Positions 1 to 8,957 of a DNA stretch of 64,000 nucleotides are shown here, one piece after another. Source of the DNA: Lapidilactobacillus bayanensis (GTDB taxonomy: Bacteria > Bacillota > Bacilli > Lactobacillales > Lactobacillaceae); contig NZ_RHOX01000006.1 in the NCBI RefSeq assembly GCF_003946695.1, positions 45,314 to 109,313 of the forward strand, written 5' to 3'. Each line of letters starts with the position of its first letter. Positions within the stretch are counted from its first letter, which is position 1. Under the pieces are notes generated by a model. The model was not told where the DNA came from. It saw nothing but the letters and a program-made list of their open reading frames with translations, and did not search any database. Made by a program: the position numbers and the translations under genes.

Positions 1-1
1 G

Positions 2-850
2 CGTTATGAACAGCGGCAATTACAACAAGTTAACAGTATTATTCAAGGAAACTATGTTGAACTGCAAGCTAAAGCGAAGGCACCGACGGAATTTGGCTTG
101 CAAAATTCCTTAATCGATAAACGATTTCAACAATTGAATGAAAAAGTGGCAAGTCTTCAACAAGAATTACAAGTTTATTCTAACCAACCGTTACGCTTTG
201 AAGGGGAAACCCGAGAACAAATTTTAGTCGATGAGCGACATCGTTTGGCACGAGAATTACATGATTCTGTTTCTCAACAATTATTTGCGGCAATGATGAT
301 GTTATCAGCCCTGAATGAATCTGCGCAACAAAACAATATTGCGGATAATTATCAACAAATGATTACTAAGATTGAGAATGTCATTAATCAAGCTCAGTCT
401 GAGATGCGCGCGTTACTGTTGCATTTGCGGCCAACAAATTTGGAAGGACGCTCACTTAAGGAAGGTATTATTCAGTTACTTAAAGAATTACAGACTAAGA
501 TCAAGATTAAAATCACTTGGGACATGGATGACGTTAAGTTACAATCTGGCGTCGAGGATAATTTATTTAGAATTGTTCAAGAATTGCTTTCAAACACGCT
601 ACGACATGCCAATGCCGACCAAATGCAGGTATACTTAAAGCAAGTTAATCAAACTGTTGTTTTGCGCGTAGTTGATAATGGTGTTGGCTTCGACATGAAG
701 CAACAAGAAAAGGCCGGTAGTTACGGCTTAACGAATATTCAAGAGCGTGCGGAATCAGTTGGTGGCACGGTTAAAACAATCAGCTTTAAAAATCAAGGTA
801 CGAGTGTGGAAATTCGCGTACCAATTGTGTCGGAGGAAGAACATGATTAA
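2..850 (+). CDS. liaS: LiaS/VraS-type sensor histidine kinase, 3' part only
   Basis: The reading frame is open from the window edge, so the true start and the N-terminal membrane region lie upstream; 282 residues are visible. A HisKA_3-type H-box ([16 protein letters not shown]) is encoded near 235-285, an N-box (NTLRHAN) near 594-615, and a G-box (DNGVGFD) near 673-695, so phosphorylation and ATP-binding regions are intact. The stretch before the H-box is glutamine-rich and helical, as expected for the linker after a HAMP-like region. The stop overlaps the start of the next gene, a NarL-type regulator, as in LiaFSR/VraSR cell-envelope-stress operons; a liaF gene would be expected just upstream. 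The family is clear; LiaS rather than another HisKA_3 kinase is inferred from sequence style and pairing. Confidence 0.88.
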   Translation, partial: RYEQRQLQQVNSIIQGNYVELQAKAKAPTEFGLQNSLIDKRFQQLNEKVASLQQELQVYSNQPLRFEGETREQILVDERHRLARELHDSVSQQLFAAMMMLSALNESAQQNNIADNYQQMITKIENVINQAQSEMRALLLHLRPTNLEGRSLKEGIIQLLKELQTKIKIKITWDMDDVKLQSGVEDNLFRIVQELLSNTLRHANADQMQVYLKQVNQTVVLRVVDNGVGFDMKQQEKAGSYGLTNIQERAESVGGTVKTISFKNQGTSVEIRVPIVSEEEHD

Positions 851-1475
851 AGTCTTAATAGTAGATGATCACGAAATGGTTCGCCTAGGTATCTCATCTT
901 ATTTAGGCGTACAGAGTGATATGGAAGTTGTTGGTGAAGCCGAAAATGGTCAAGAAGCCGTTGAAAAAGCGTTGGCATTACGACCAGATGCTATCTTAAT
1001 GGACGTGGTTATGCCAGAGATGGACGGTATTGAAGCGACTAAAGAAATCTTGAAACAATGGTCCGAAGCAAAGATTATTATTTTAACGAGCTTTATTGAT
1101 GATGAGAAGGTTTATCCAGCAATAGAGGCAGGTGCTGCAAGCTACATACTTAAAACTTCAACAGCAGCAGAAATTGCCAAAGCAATCCGTGCAACCGCCA
1201 ATGGTGAGTCTGTTTTGGAACCTGAAGTGACAACCAAGATGATGAATCGCATGTCGCAAAAAAACCAACCACAATTATACGAAGACTTGACCGCGCGCGA
1301 GCGAGAAGTTCTCATGTTAATTGCGCAAGGCAAGAGCAATAAAGAAATTGCGGACGAGTTGTTCATCACGTTGAAAACCGTCAAAACACACGTTTCCAAT
1401 ATTTTAGCCAAGCTACAAGTTGAAGACCGTACCCAAGCAGCAATTTATGCGTTTCAGCATCATTTAGCAAAATAA
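843..1475 (+). CDS. liaR: LiaR/VraR-type response regulator
   Basis: This is a 210-residue NarL/FixJ-family regulator. The receiver domain starts [14 protein letters not shown] and carries the phosphoacceptor Asp54 in [11 protein letters not shown]; the conserved Lys lies further on, near residue 105. A LuxR-type helix-turn-helix follows at about residues 145-205 ([20 protein letters not shown]). I chose the ATG at 843 because a GGAGGA ribosome binding site sits just upstream and the receiver domain begins there; the in-frame extension to 747 is only overlap with the kinase. It overlaps the kinase gene by 8 bp, so the two are translationally coupled. LiaR-type regulators activate envelope-stress genes in response to cell-wall antibiotics; no obvious target is nearby. 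Confidence 0.9.
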   Translation: MIKVLIVDDHEMVRLGISSYLGVQSDMEVVGEAENGQEAVEKALALRPDAILMDVVMPEMDGIEATKEILKQWSEAKIIILTSFIDDEKVYPAIEAGAASYILKTSTAAEIAKAIRATANGESVLEPEVTTKMMNRMSQKNQPQLYEDLTAREREVLMLIAQGKSNKEIADELFITLKTVKTHVSNILAKLQVEDRTQAAIYAFQHHLAK

Positions 1476-1590
1476 CTTAAGGTGCTTGTTTTTTGTGCTC
1501 CTGAAAAATATACTGGTTGAGCAATAAGTATTGATTTAAACCAGACGAGGATTAATTCTGTTTGAATGTGAGTTTTATTGTGAGTGGTCG

Positions 1591-2092
1591 GTCCTAGAAC
1601 TATTATGTTGCGCTTCTCCGTGCCTACGGGAAATACGCTGGTGGAACGCTGCGAGCTTGATTTGAGCCAAATTAAAAACCGATTTGTCTCAAATACAAAC
1701 TTTCTTGTAAGTGGTAAACCACTAACAAGAATGCCGCGGCTGACCGCGATTTCCCTCCGGCACTGACAAACGAGATGTGGTGTGATTTAATCGCAAATTT
1801 ATACCTCTAAAAATTAAAAGGCAGTTTAACCACTTGTTAATTCAGCGCTTGCACAAAGGTTGCCCTCTTGCTTGTTTAGTGAGGAAAAATAAATACCGCT
1901 CAGTGTTGAAATTGTTGTTGCAGCTTTAGCTGTTACAACAAGACCTGTCTTGGAGACAATTTTGCAAAAATTGGCTTCAAGCAGCGTCCACCACGTTCCA
2001 GCGAAAGTATTTATTTTTCCTCACGGCACGCGCAACACTTCGTATACAACCTTTGCGCAAACGCGAAGAAGTACAAAATAACAGCTTTAGGT
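1591..2092 (+). repeat. Family-1 structured repeat, copy 1
   Basis: This fills most of the gap after liaR. The ends are a terminal inverted repeat: CCTAGAACTATTATGTTG at 1593 against a near-complement ending AACAGCTTTAGG at 2092. Inside lie a left domain (GTGCC..GGGAAAT..CGC pairing with GCG..ATTTCCC..GGCAC, with two inner hairpins) and a right domain closed by GCGCTTGCACAAAGGTTG and CAACCTTTGCGCAAACGC. The right domain contains the pairs GTGAGGAAAAATAAATAC with GTATTTATTTTTCCTCAC and TTGTTGT with ACAACAA. No credible open reading frame is present. Similar copies occur near 14.1, 21.2, 52.0, 60.6 and 63.8 kb. Confidence 0.9.
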
Positions 2093-2113
2093 TCTAACAT
2101 GTCAAATTAACAT

Positions 2114-2154
2114 AAAAAATCCTGAGTCGGATGTTAATTCCGCTCAGGATTTTT
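2114..2154. terminator. Bidirectional rho-independent terminator
   Basis: CCTGAG-T-CGGA pairs with TTCCG-CTCAGG, flanked by an A-run on the left and a T-run on the right, so it can end transcripts from both sides. It lies immediately after the stop of the convergent yfhO-family gene. Confidence 0.9.
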
Positions 2155-2159
2155 GTGGT

Positions 2160-4844
2160 CTAATATTGAATTCTCCGCCGCGTTTTTCGGCGCCGTTTTT
2201 TGCGTTGTAACTTTGAAAAAATTAGAATTGCTAATAAAATCAATGCCGTACAACCGCTAATTAACCAGCCAAGACGCCAACCTTGAGGCCGATAAACGAA
2301 GTGGATCTGATGGCGGCCAGGTTTTACTTTGGCTGCTAGAAAGGTTTTGACAGCTTTAGTAGTTTTAACTTGTTGACCATCAACATAAACTTGCCAACCT
2401 TTATCGTAGGGAATTGTTGTCATTAACAATTGATTTTTCTTAATGGTAACAGTGCCAGTTAACTGACTGCCCGCCATCTGTGTTATTTCAGCGTTGTTTC
2501 GTTTTAGTGACTTGAAGTCTGTATTAACCACTGACTGATCTAATTGGTAGAGATTAAGCGCTTGTAACCAGACACTAGGTTTTTTTAAACTAACCGTGAC
2601 TTCAATCTTTTTACCAATATCACGGCGTGCGACATTTAAGAGAATGGTATCACGGAAGTTTTCATCAATCGGCACGCTTTCACCATTGACGGTAATATCG
2701 GCAGCGTCAGAGTTAACCGCCGTTCCTAGACTGAGATAGTAAGAATTATTCGTCATTGGTGTGAAACTAAATGTTACAGTTCCTGGCAACGCTGAGTTGA
2801 TTTTTGTATAAGTTGCATCAGGAATTTCAGCGTTACGTTTTAAATTATTCAGAGTTGTTTGCTCGATGTTAACCACTGTAAAAAGTGGAGCATAATTATT
2901 TTGGCCTAACAGATCGGCTACCACGCGTTCTTGATTGAGAATCGGTTGACCTGCTGTTAACTTCGTCGTCAGGATTTTTTTGTTCGCAGCGAAAACAGTG
3001 TTGAGCGCGTTTTTATTACGCCGAACATAAATTGCACCGTCTTTTTTAGTAGCCTGGTAATTTTGCACGTCGGGTCGCCACGACGTAATCGATAAACCAG
3101 CAGCATAATCAGGAATGCCTGTTAGTAGATCGGTAGAAATAGTTCGGTCTAGCCAAGTTTTGAAGCCTAATAAACTATCGGTAACCTGAGTGCCAAATTT
3201 ATAATTGACGAAATTATCACCGGCCGCTTGACCAATGAAATCATAAAAATGACCAACGATTGGATTTTGCATGGAGTTGAAATGACCACCACCAGCATAG
3301 CCAAACTGCATGGCGTCATCATTGGTTCGATTAAACGTCTTTTCTAAGCGACTACCAGTTGTTTGCTTTTCTGGAAGGTTATTAACAATCTTGCTGACAA
3401 TTCCTGTGTAGTTCCAATATTCGGATTGATTGGTGTAACTAATTCGCTTTAACGACGTTTGATAATTAATAACGGCTTCACCAATCATAGTGAGTAGCAA
3501 CAAGTTAGTCAGTAAACGCTTAGGCTGACTGGCATAATAACGCACGATTAAGCAAAAGCTGAGAACAACTAACACAATGCTGCCGATTAAATAGTTCGTT
3601 TTGAAATAGGCGAATTGTTTTTGATTCAGTAATAAATAGGTGAGCCAGCCAACTAACAAGACGGCAACACCACTTAATTGCCGAGTCTTCAGCTTAAAAT
3701 CATGAGTGAGTACTTCGCTGGCTAAAATAATTAACCAAGCGCTAAAAATGAAACTAAAACGTGCGGGATACCAAACGGGAAATTGACCACCGTGCCACAA
3801 AAGATCCAGCGGTTCTAAACAAAATGAACAGACTAAGAAGGCGGTCATTAAAAAAGCCGTGATTTTTTGGCGCGGCTTAATTGTTGGTACGAAGAAAAAG
3901 ATCAAGGCCAGAATTAAAACGATACTGCCAGTAAAAATATTTGCTTGCCCTGAGGACATTTGATCAAAGGTATAGCTGCCTAATGTTAATTTACCAAGTA
4001 ATTCTAGCGGATTATATTCCCAATTCCAGTTGATTTTAACAGCATTGTAGGTTGCTTTAGTGGCCCGCAATTCTAAAAAGGTTGGTAATAGAATTGCTGC
4101 GTTAATTGTTCCAGCTAAGATTGAACCGATCCCAAAGCTGGCGATGGTTTTGCCAAAAGGCGTTTGGCGTGTTGCTTGACTAATCAGCAAATAACTAAAG
4201 TACAACACACTAAAAAGACAGAGCATATAACCAATGTAGAAATTGGTCAGCAATGCTAAAGCCAAGATGACAAAGTAGGACCACCATTTTTGTTTGCTTA
4301 GCACTAATTCAATTGCACCTAGTAGGAGGGGTAACAGATAAACACCGTCCAGCCACATGACGTTTAACTGATAAGCGGTATTATAACCACAGAGCGCGTA
4401 AGCAACAGCCAAGCCTAAAGCAAAAGTTTCGTTGACAGGTTTAGCACGATGGCGTAGGTAATAATACATGGTTAGGCCACACAAACCGATTTTGACAATG
4501 ATCATTAACCAAACGCCAAAGGGTAACCACTTCCCAGGCGTCAATAGAATAATTAAATTAAAGGGGCTTAGCAAGTAGTAACTCCAAGTACCAATCGTAG
4601 AAGAACCGAGACTGCTACTGAAGGAATACAAGAATTGTTCTGGGTGACCTAACAGAACCCGCCGATAATAACTGTAAAAATCAATGTATTGTTGACCTAA
4701 ATCAGTTGTTAAAATGGTATGATTACCCAGCGGAAAGTTTTTTTGAATGATAAAGTAAATCAATACAGTAGCCGCCGGAACTAACCAGCTTAAAAAGTAA
4801 ATCAGTTTCGTTTGATCAAAATTGCGTTTCAAAAATTTGGGCAT
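2160..4844 (-). CDS. yfhO: YfhO-family polytopic membrane protein
   Basis: The product is 894 residues: about a dozen hydrophobic segments over the first two thirds, then a largely extracytoplasmic beta-rich region, a final membrane helix and a very basic C-terminus (KLQRKKRRRKTRRR). Composition and length fit the YfhO family, GT-C-like membrane proteins. Family members in Listeria and Bacillus are needed to add sugars to lipoteichoic or wall teichoic acid outside the cell, using undecaprenyl-linked sugar donors. I chose the start MPKFLKRNF at 4844 because AAAGGAG lies 7 bp upstream; the longer frame to 4904 has no such site. The gene is transcribed alone, divergent from the penicillin-binding protein. 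The family assignment is firm; the exact sugar and acceptor cannot be told. Confidence 0.85.
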   Translation of the reverse strand: MPKFLKRNFDQTKLIYFLSWLVPAATVLIYFIIQKNFPLGNHTILTTDLGQQYIDFYSYYRRVLLGHPEQFLYSFSSSLGSSTIGTWSYYLLSPFNLIILLTPGKWLPFGVWLMIIVKIGLCGLTMYYYLRHRAKPVNETFALGLAVAYALCGYNTAYQLNVMWLDGVYLLPLLLGAIELVLSKQKWWSYFVILALALLTNFYIGYMLCLFSVLYFSYLLISQATRQTPFGKTIASFGIGSILAGTINAAILLPTFLELRATKATYNAVKINWNWEYNPLELLGKLTLGSYTFDQMSSGQANIFTGSIVLILALIFFFVPTIKPRQKITAFLMTAFLVCSFCLEPLDLLWHGGQFPVWYPARFSFIFSAWLIILASEVLTHDFKLKTRQLSGVAVLLVGWLTYLLLNQKQFAYFKTNYLIGSIVLVVLSFCLIVRYYASQPKRLLTNLLLLTMIGEAVINYQTSLKRISYTNQSEYWNYTGIVSKIVNNLPEKQTTGSRLEKTFNRTNDDAMQFGYAGGGHFNSMQNPIVGHFYDFIGQAAGDNFVNYKFGTQVTDSLLGFKTWLDRTISTDLLTGIPDYAAGLSITSWRPDVQNYQATKKDGAIYVRRNKNALNTVFAANKKILTTKLTAGQPILNQERVVADLLGQNNYAPLFTVVNIEQTTLNNLKRNAEIPDATYTKINSALPGTVTFSFTPMTNNSYYLSLGTAVNSDAADITVNGESVPIDENFRDTILLNVARRDIGKKIEVTVSLKKPSVWLQALNLYQLDQSVVNTDFKSLKRNNAEITQMAGSQLTGTVTIKKNQLLMTTIPYDKGWQVYVDGQQVKTTKAVKTFLAAKVKPGRHQIHFVYRPQGWRLGWLISGCTALILLAILIFSKLQRKKRRRKTRRRIQY

Positions 4845-4893
4845 GACTAACTCCTTTGAATTGATAAAATTTGTTGAAATATGCCAGCAATTT

Positions 4894-4922
4894 TTGTCAG
4901 GCAAGGTATTTTTTGTTAGAAT
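4894..4922 (+). promoter_or_regulatory. Promoter of the penicillin-binding protein gene
   Basis: TTGTCA (4894-4899) and TAGAAT (4917-4922) are separated by 17 bp, with a TG one base before the -10 element. The predicted transcript starts about 25 bp before the ATG at 4955. Confidence 0.7.
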
Positions 4923-4954
4923 GGGCTAGTAATTGGAAAGGAGCTTGTGCGTCT

Positions 4955-7057
4955 ATGAGTCGTCGACGTCAAAAAACGAAAACGCAGAAATCACCATTAA
5001 GATTTCGCCTGAATTTGCTATTCTTTATTGCCTTTCTATTATTGGCTATTCTAGTCGCTCAATTAGGTTATTTGCAAATTGTTTATGGCAACAAGTTTGA
5101 ATCACAAATTGAGCAGACCGATAAAACAGTTGTTTCAGGTAATGTTCCGCGAGGCATGGTTTATGATGCCCAAGGACGGACATTAGTGGGCAACTCCTCA
5201 CAAAATGCCATTACCTATACTAAAAGTATCAATGTTAAAAGCAACGAAATGCTAGCGACTGCCAAAAAATTAACTAAATATTTAACTGTCCCCAGCACAA
5301 CCTTACAGAAGCAAGATGTTGCCGATTACTTCTTAGCGGATACTGACTACTATAAAGAAATCGTCGCTAAATTGCCAAAATTACAGAAGTACGACAGTTC
5401 AGGTAATGATTTGTCTTCTAGTAAAGTTTATAAGAATGCCAGTCAATATGTGCTTAAGCATCATGATTTAAATTTAACCACGGAACAGAAGCAAGTCGCA
5501 ACTTTATACACTAAAATGTCTGGTGCTTTTCAATTATCAACGGTTTATTTAAAGGATAATGATGTTACTGAGAATGAAATCGCTGAAGTTGGTGAACACT
5601 TGTCTGAATTACCTGGTGTTGGGGTGGGCAACAATTGGACACGGAATTATCCAAGTGGCAGTATTCTAACGAGTATCTTAGGAACTGTCACCACAGAGAA
5701 GCAAGGCTTGCCTGCTGATTCGCTAACTTCAATGTTAAAGACAGGTTATTCACGTAATGATCGCGTTGGTAACAGTTATCTTGAAAAGGAATATGAATCA
5801 ATTTTACGTGGGACAAAATCGCAAACACAAGTTACCGTCAATAACGATAATCAGGTGTTAAGTGAAGTGACCCAATACGCCGGTAGTAAGGGGAGCAACT
5901 TAAACTTAACGATTGATTCTAAATATCAAACGGCGGTTGAAAATGCACTCAAGAGTCAGTTTGCTGCAGCTAAGTCAGCCGGCTACACTGGTTATTCTGA
6001 TGGTGCCTATGCTATTGCAATGGATCCTAATACTGGTGCAATTAAGGCGATGGCGGGTATTCGTAACAATACCGAAACCAATAAGGTTACAGATGATGCG
6101 TTAGGTAACATTAACCGAACTTTTGTCATGGGTTCAGTTGTCAAGCCTGCAACAGTTTTAAGTGCTTTAATGGATGGCGTGATTACACCGAGTGATAATA
6201 CGTTACCTGACGACGCCATTTATTTACCAGCGTCACCGATTAAGAAGTCTTGGTATCCTGCTGGAACTTTTAAGACGATGACGGCGCAGCGTGCGTTAAC
6301 GATTTCTTCCAATACTTACATGATGCACTTGGCCTTGCTGATGGGCAATGCCAAATATACACCAAGTAAATATATTAAGATGGATAATGACATTTTTGAA
6401 AAACTGCGTGACAAGTATCAACAGTTCGGTTTAGGTTATAAGACAGGAATTGATCTGCCTGGTGAAATCGATGGCTATCTTGGGTCAACAACTAATGAAT
6501 ATAATGCGGTTAAATATGGTAGTGCATTAGACGAGAGCTATGGTAACTACGATGCTTACACCTTAATGCAAATTGCCCAATATACGTCTGCCATTGCCAA
6601 TGGTGGTTATCGAATGCAGCCGTATATTGTGAATTCGATTCAGAAGACAACTAAATCTGGAGAGAAAGGTTCTGTCATTTATCAGCATCAACCACAGATT
6701 TTAAATCGGATTGATTTTACAAATGCGCAACTTCAGGTTGTTAAAGAAGGTATGTACGATGCGGTTAACGGTAGTGATGGTTATGCCACGGCCACAGCTT
6801 TGAAAGGCATGGCTCAAAAAGTTGCTGCTAAAACAGGTACTGCCCAGTCTTTCTACTATGATCAGAACAATCCTGACAACACGAATCCACCAGCGACGAT
6901 TACTCATTCCTTTATTGGTTACGCACCCGCTGACAATCCTAAGGTCGTCGTTGTGGTCGTCATGCCCAACTTTACCAGTAACTCTAAGGGTTCTTATTCG
7001 TTGGCTCTAGCTAAAACAATGTTTCAAGATTACTTCAAGATGGAAGGCAGCAATTAG
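4955..7057 (+). CDS. pbpA: Class B penicillin-binding protein (PBP2A/PbpA type transpeptidase)
   Basis: A 700-residue D,D-transpeptidase that cross-links peptidoglycan at the outer face of the membrane. A basic N-terminus (MSRRRQKTK) is followed by one membrane anchor at about residues 20-45, then a dimerisation domain beginning near RGMVYDAQGRTL. The transpeptidase motifs are complete: Ser394-V-V-Lys397, Ser451-S-Asn453 and Lys626-T-G. I chose the ATG at 4955 for its AAAGGAG upstream; the frame continues to 4871 without a binding site. The order PBP, rpmG, cyclo-ligase, rhomboid, yqgQ, glcK matches the Bacillus pbpA locus, which favours the elongation-type PBP2A over the divisome PBP2B. Lack of C-terminal PASTA domains also excludes PBP2x. 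Confidence 0.88.
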   Translation: MSRRRQKTKTQKSPLRFRLNLLFFIAFLLLAILVAQLGYLQIVYGNKFESQIEQTDKTVVSGNVPRGMVYDAQGRTLVGNSSQNAITYTKSINVKSNEMLATAKKLTKYLTVPSTTLQKQDVADYFLADTDYYKEIVAKLPKLQKYDSSGNDLSSSKVYKNASQYVLKHHDLNLTTEQKQVATLYTKMSGAFQLSTVYLKDNDVTENEIAEVGEHLSELPGVGVGNNWTRNYPSGSILTSILGTVTTEKQGLPADSLTSMLKTGYSRNDRVGNSYLEKEYESILRGTKSQTQVTVNNDNQVLSEVTQYAGSKGSNLNLTIDSKYQTAVENALKSQFAAAKSAGYTGYSDGAYAIAMDPNTGAIKAMAGIRNNTETNKVTDDALGNINRTFVMGSVVKPATVLSALMDGVITPSDNTLPDDAIYLPASPIKKSWYPAGTFKTMTAQRALTISSNTYMMHLALLMGNAKYTPSKYIKMDNDIFEKLRDKYQQFGLGYKTGIDLPGEIDGYLGSTTNEYNAVKYGSALDESYGNYDAYTLMQIAQYTSAIANGGYRMQPYIVNSIQKTTKSGEKGSVIYQHQPQILNRIDFTNAQLQVVKEGMYDAVNGSDGYATATALKGMAQKVAAKTGTAQSFYYDQNNPDNTNPPATITHSFIGYAPADNPKVVVVVVMPNFTSNSKGSYSLALAKTMFQDYFKMEGSN

Positions 7058-7154
7058 TTTTACCAATGTTATTTGCTAGTTTCGGATGACAAATCCGGCT
7101 GGTTAAAAGACAGCATGCTTTCGTGAAAAATTTATAGCATTATCAAACTTTTTC

Positions 7155-7163
7155 TGCTATACT
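7155..7163 (+). promoter_or_regulatory. Extended -10 promoter of rpmG
   Basis: TG-C-TATACT forms an extended -10 element about 50 bp before the rpmG start; no strong -35 element is seen. Confidence 0.5.
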
Positions 7164-7211
7164 GGAAAAGTCGTGAATACCACGGAGTTCATTGAGAATG
7201 GAGGGTCACAT

Positions 7212-7361
7212 ATGCGTGTACACATTACTATGGAATGCACAGAATGTCATGAACGGACTTACTTATCAAATAAAAATAAGCGTAACAATCCAGATCGCTT
7301 AGAATTAAAAAAGTATTGCCCTCGTGAACGTAAAGTTACGTTGCATCGTGAAACGAAATAA
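7212..7361 (+). CDS. rpmG: Ribosomal protein bL33
   Basis: A 49-residue bL33 with the typical ending [25 protein letters not shown] sequence. The first zinc knuckle is intact (Cys-Thr-Glu-Cys) but the second has one cysteine only (YCPRE), so this is neither a full four-cysteine C+ form nor a cysteine-free C- form. GGAGG lies just before the ATG at 7212; the 13-residue upstream extension of the frame is not expected to be translated. It has its own extended -10 promoter and a strong terminator downstream, so it can be expressed separately from its neighbours. The protein sits near the exit site of the 50S subunit. Confidence 0.92.
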   Translation: MRVHITMECTECHERTYLSNKNKRNNPDRLELKKYCPRERKVTLHRETK

Positions 7362-7390
7362 TTAGATAAATCGTGGGTCATTAAGGCTCT

Positions 7391-7436
7391 TGAATGGCTG
7401 ATTCACATATTATGTGAACCAGCCATTCTTTCTTTA
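7391..7436 (+). terminator. Terminator after rpmG
   Basis: GAATGGCTG-ATTCACATA pairs with TATGTGAA-CCAGCCATTC, followed by TTTCTTTATT. The cyclo-ligase gene starts 25 bp later, so read-through may supply it. Confidence 0.88.
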
Positions 7437-7460
7437 TTGATCAGAAAAAAGGTTGATCAA

Positions 7461-8015
7461 ATGACGTCAAAAAAGGCCATTCGGCTAAAACAAATTAATC
7501 AGCTTAAACAAGTCGCGGCCCAAACAAAATTAGCTTGGGAGCAAGATCTCTACCAACAACTTTGGCAGGATCCGGTTTTTGATTCTGCTGAAACAATTGG
7601 CTTAACCTATTCTGGTGCAATTGAAGTTAATACGTTACCAATTATTGAGCGAGCTTTTGAATTGGGGAAGGAAGTTTATCTTCCGCGAACTGATCCAACA
7701 ACTCATAAAATGAATTTTATTCGTTATGATGAAGGGGACCAACTAGAGAAGTCTGACTTCGGAATCAGGGAACCTTTAGCTGATCCAAGTAAGATCGAGA
7801 ATTATCTCGACTTGATTATTGTTCCTGGGTTACTCTTTACGAAGTATCCGCATTGGCGAATTGGTTTCGGTGGCGGTTATTATGATCGTTTCTTGTCAAC
7901 TTACCCCGCCGCCACAATTTCTTTAGCTTTCCCTTTCATGGTTTGCGCTGAGTTGGATTGGGAGACCTTTATTTACGATCGTTTGGTTGATCATGTGATT
8001 GTTGAGAAAGCATAG
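7461..8015 (+). CDS. ygfA: 5-formyltetrahydrofolate cyclo-ligase
   Basis: A 184-residue member of the family that converts 5-formyl-THF to 5,10-methenyl-THF with ATP, returning a folate storage form to one-carbon metabolism. The C-terminal ATP/Mg-binding signature RIGFGGGYYDRFL is present at about residues 134-146, and YLPRT and IVPGLLFTKYP are typical family blocks. ATG 7461 is preceded by AAAAAAGG; the TTG at 7437 used by the longer frame overlaps the terminator tail and is unlikely. It corresponds to Bacillus yqgN and is followed 8 bp later by the rhomboid gene, giving a short operon through yqgQ, glcK and yqhL. Confidence 0.9.
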   Translation: MTSKKAIRLKQINQLKQVAAQTKLAWEQDLYQQLWQDPVFDSAETIGLTYSGAIEVNTLPIIERAFELGKEVYLPRTDPTTHKMNFIRYDEGDQLEKSDFGIREPLADPSKIENYLDLIIVPGLLFTKYPHWRIGFGGGYYDRFLSTYPAATISLAFPFMVCAELDWETFIYDRLVDHVIVEKA

Positions 8016-8023
8016 GTGAGTAA

Positions 8024-8707
8024 TTGAATTCTAATTTTATCAGACGTTGGCGGCAGTCTAATTGGGTAACCATTCTTATTTTAATCGCGACTGTGGCTGT
8101 GTTCTTGGGTGAAACATTGACCGGTGGCAGTGAATCACCACAAGTCTTGGTTAATTGGGGCGCGAAAGTTGATTCGTTAATTAAATTGGGTCAGTGGTGG
8201 CGGTTGATTACACCGGTGTTTGTGCATATTGGTTTTATGCATATTTTTGTCAATGGATTCACGCTTTATTATATTGGTGGCGCTGTTGAACAAATGATTG
8301 GTCACTGGCGTTTTGCTTTAATTTACTTTTTAAGTGCACTTAGTGGTAATTTAATGAGCTTTGCTTTAGGTGGGACTGCTGCAGTATCAGCTGGGGCGAG
8401 TACAGCATTGTTTGGCTTATTTGGCGTTTATATCGCGTTAGGTGTTATTTTTGATGATAGCTATTATTTTCGGCAAACTGGTCGCCAATTTCTAATGTTG
8501 GCAGCTTTTAACTTGATTTTTGATTTAATGGCGAGTGGTATTGATATTTGGGGTCATATTGGTGGTTTAATCGGTGGGTTCTTGTTAATCATTGCCTTGG
8601 CCTTGCCAGGACAAAAACTTCGTAAAGGACTGGCATGGCAGATCACCGCATCAGTCGGATTTTTAGCAATTTGTGCTTTCTTATATTGGTTAGGAATGGT
8701 ACGCTAA
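8024..8707 (+). CDS. Rhomboid family intramembrane serine protease
   Basis: A 227-residue polytopic membrane protein with six predicted membrane helices. The catalytic pair is visible: Ser in GASTALFG (transmembrane helix 4) and His in GHIGGLIGGFL (helix 6), with the oxyanion-supporting HIFVNGFTLYYIG in helix 2. Rhomboids cut single-pass membrane proteins inside the bilayer. The gene holds the place of Bacillus gluP (yqgP) but is much shorter, lacking the N-terminal domain and C-terminal TPR region. The start is TTG at 8024, preceded by AGGTGAG; no ATG is better placed. The substrate is unknown. Confidence 0.88.
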   Translation: MNSNFIRRWRQSNWVTILILIATVAVFLGETLTGGSESPQVLVNWGAKVDSLIKLGQWWRLITPVFVHIGFMHIFVNGFTLYYIGGAVEQMIGHWRFALIYFLSALSGNLMSFALGGTAAVSAGASTALFGLFGVYIALGVIFDDSYYFRQTGRQFLMLAAFNLIFDLMASGIDIWGHIGGLIGGFLLIIALALPGQKLRKGLAWQITASVGFLAICAFLYWLGMVR

Positions 8708-8709
8708 TA

Positions 8710-8949
8710 ATGTTAAATAGTGAACCGAAATTTCGTCATTATTATGATGTCCAGCAATTATTAAAACGTTTTGGTAGCTATGTTTATATGGGTAATCGGT
8801 TGTGGGATATTGAAATGACCGGTGTTGAGTTGAAAAAAATTCACGACTCCGGATTAATTGATGATTTAACCTATACCCATGCAAAACTGGTGTTGCGACA
8901 CGAACATGAACTAGAACAGAAGCGTTCGCAAAATTCAAAGGAGGAATAG
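8710..8949 (+). CDS. yqgQ: YqgQ family small protein (DUF910)
   Basis: A 79-residue soluble protein of unknown function, recognised by the block YYDVQQLLKRFGSYVYMGNR, which is characteristic of Firmicutes YqgQ proteins. The C-terminus is charged and helical. ATG 8710 starts 2 bp after the rhomboid stop, so translation is probably coupled; an upstream frame extension to 8635 lies within the rhomboid gene and is not credible. Its conserved position immediately before glucokinase is the same as in Bacillus. Beyond this conserved neighbourhood no role can be read from the sequence. Confidence 0.85.
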   Translation: MLNSEPKFRHYYDVQQLLKRFGSYVYMGNRLWDIEMTGVELKKIHDSGLIDDLTYTHAKLVLRHEHELEQKRSQNSKEE

Positions 8950-8957
8950 TAGCAAAA

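Noticed and set aside
1591..2092. Fragment of rRNA or tmRNA
   Set aside because: No recognisable conserved rRNA or tmRNA blocks; six covarying copies between housekeeping genes do not fit either.
5913..6219. Overlapping reading frames on both strands inside pbpA
   Set aside because: They are shadows of a strongly conserved transpeptidase reading frame, with no ribosome binding site or protein likeness.
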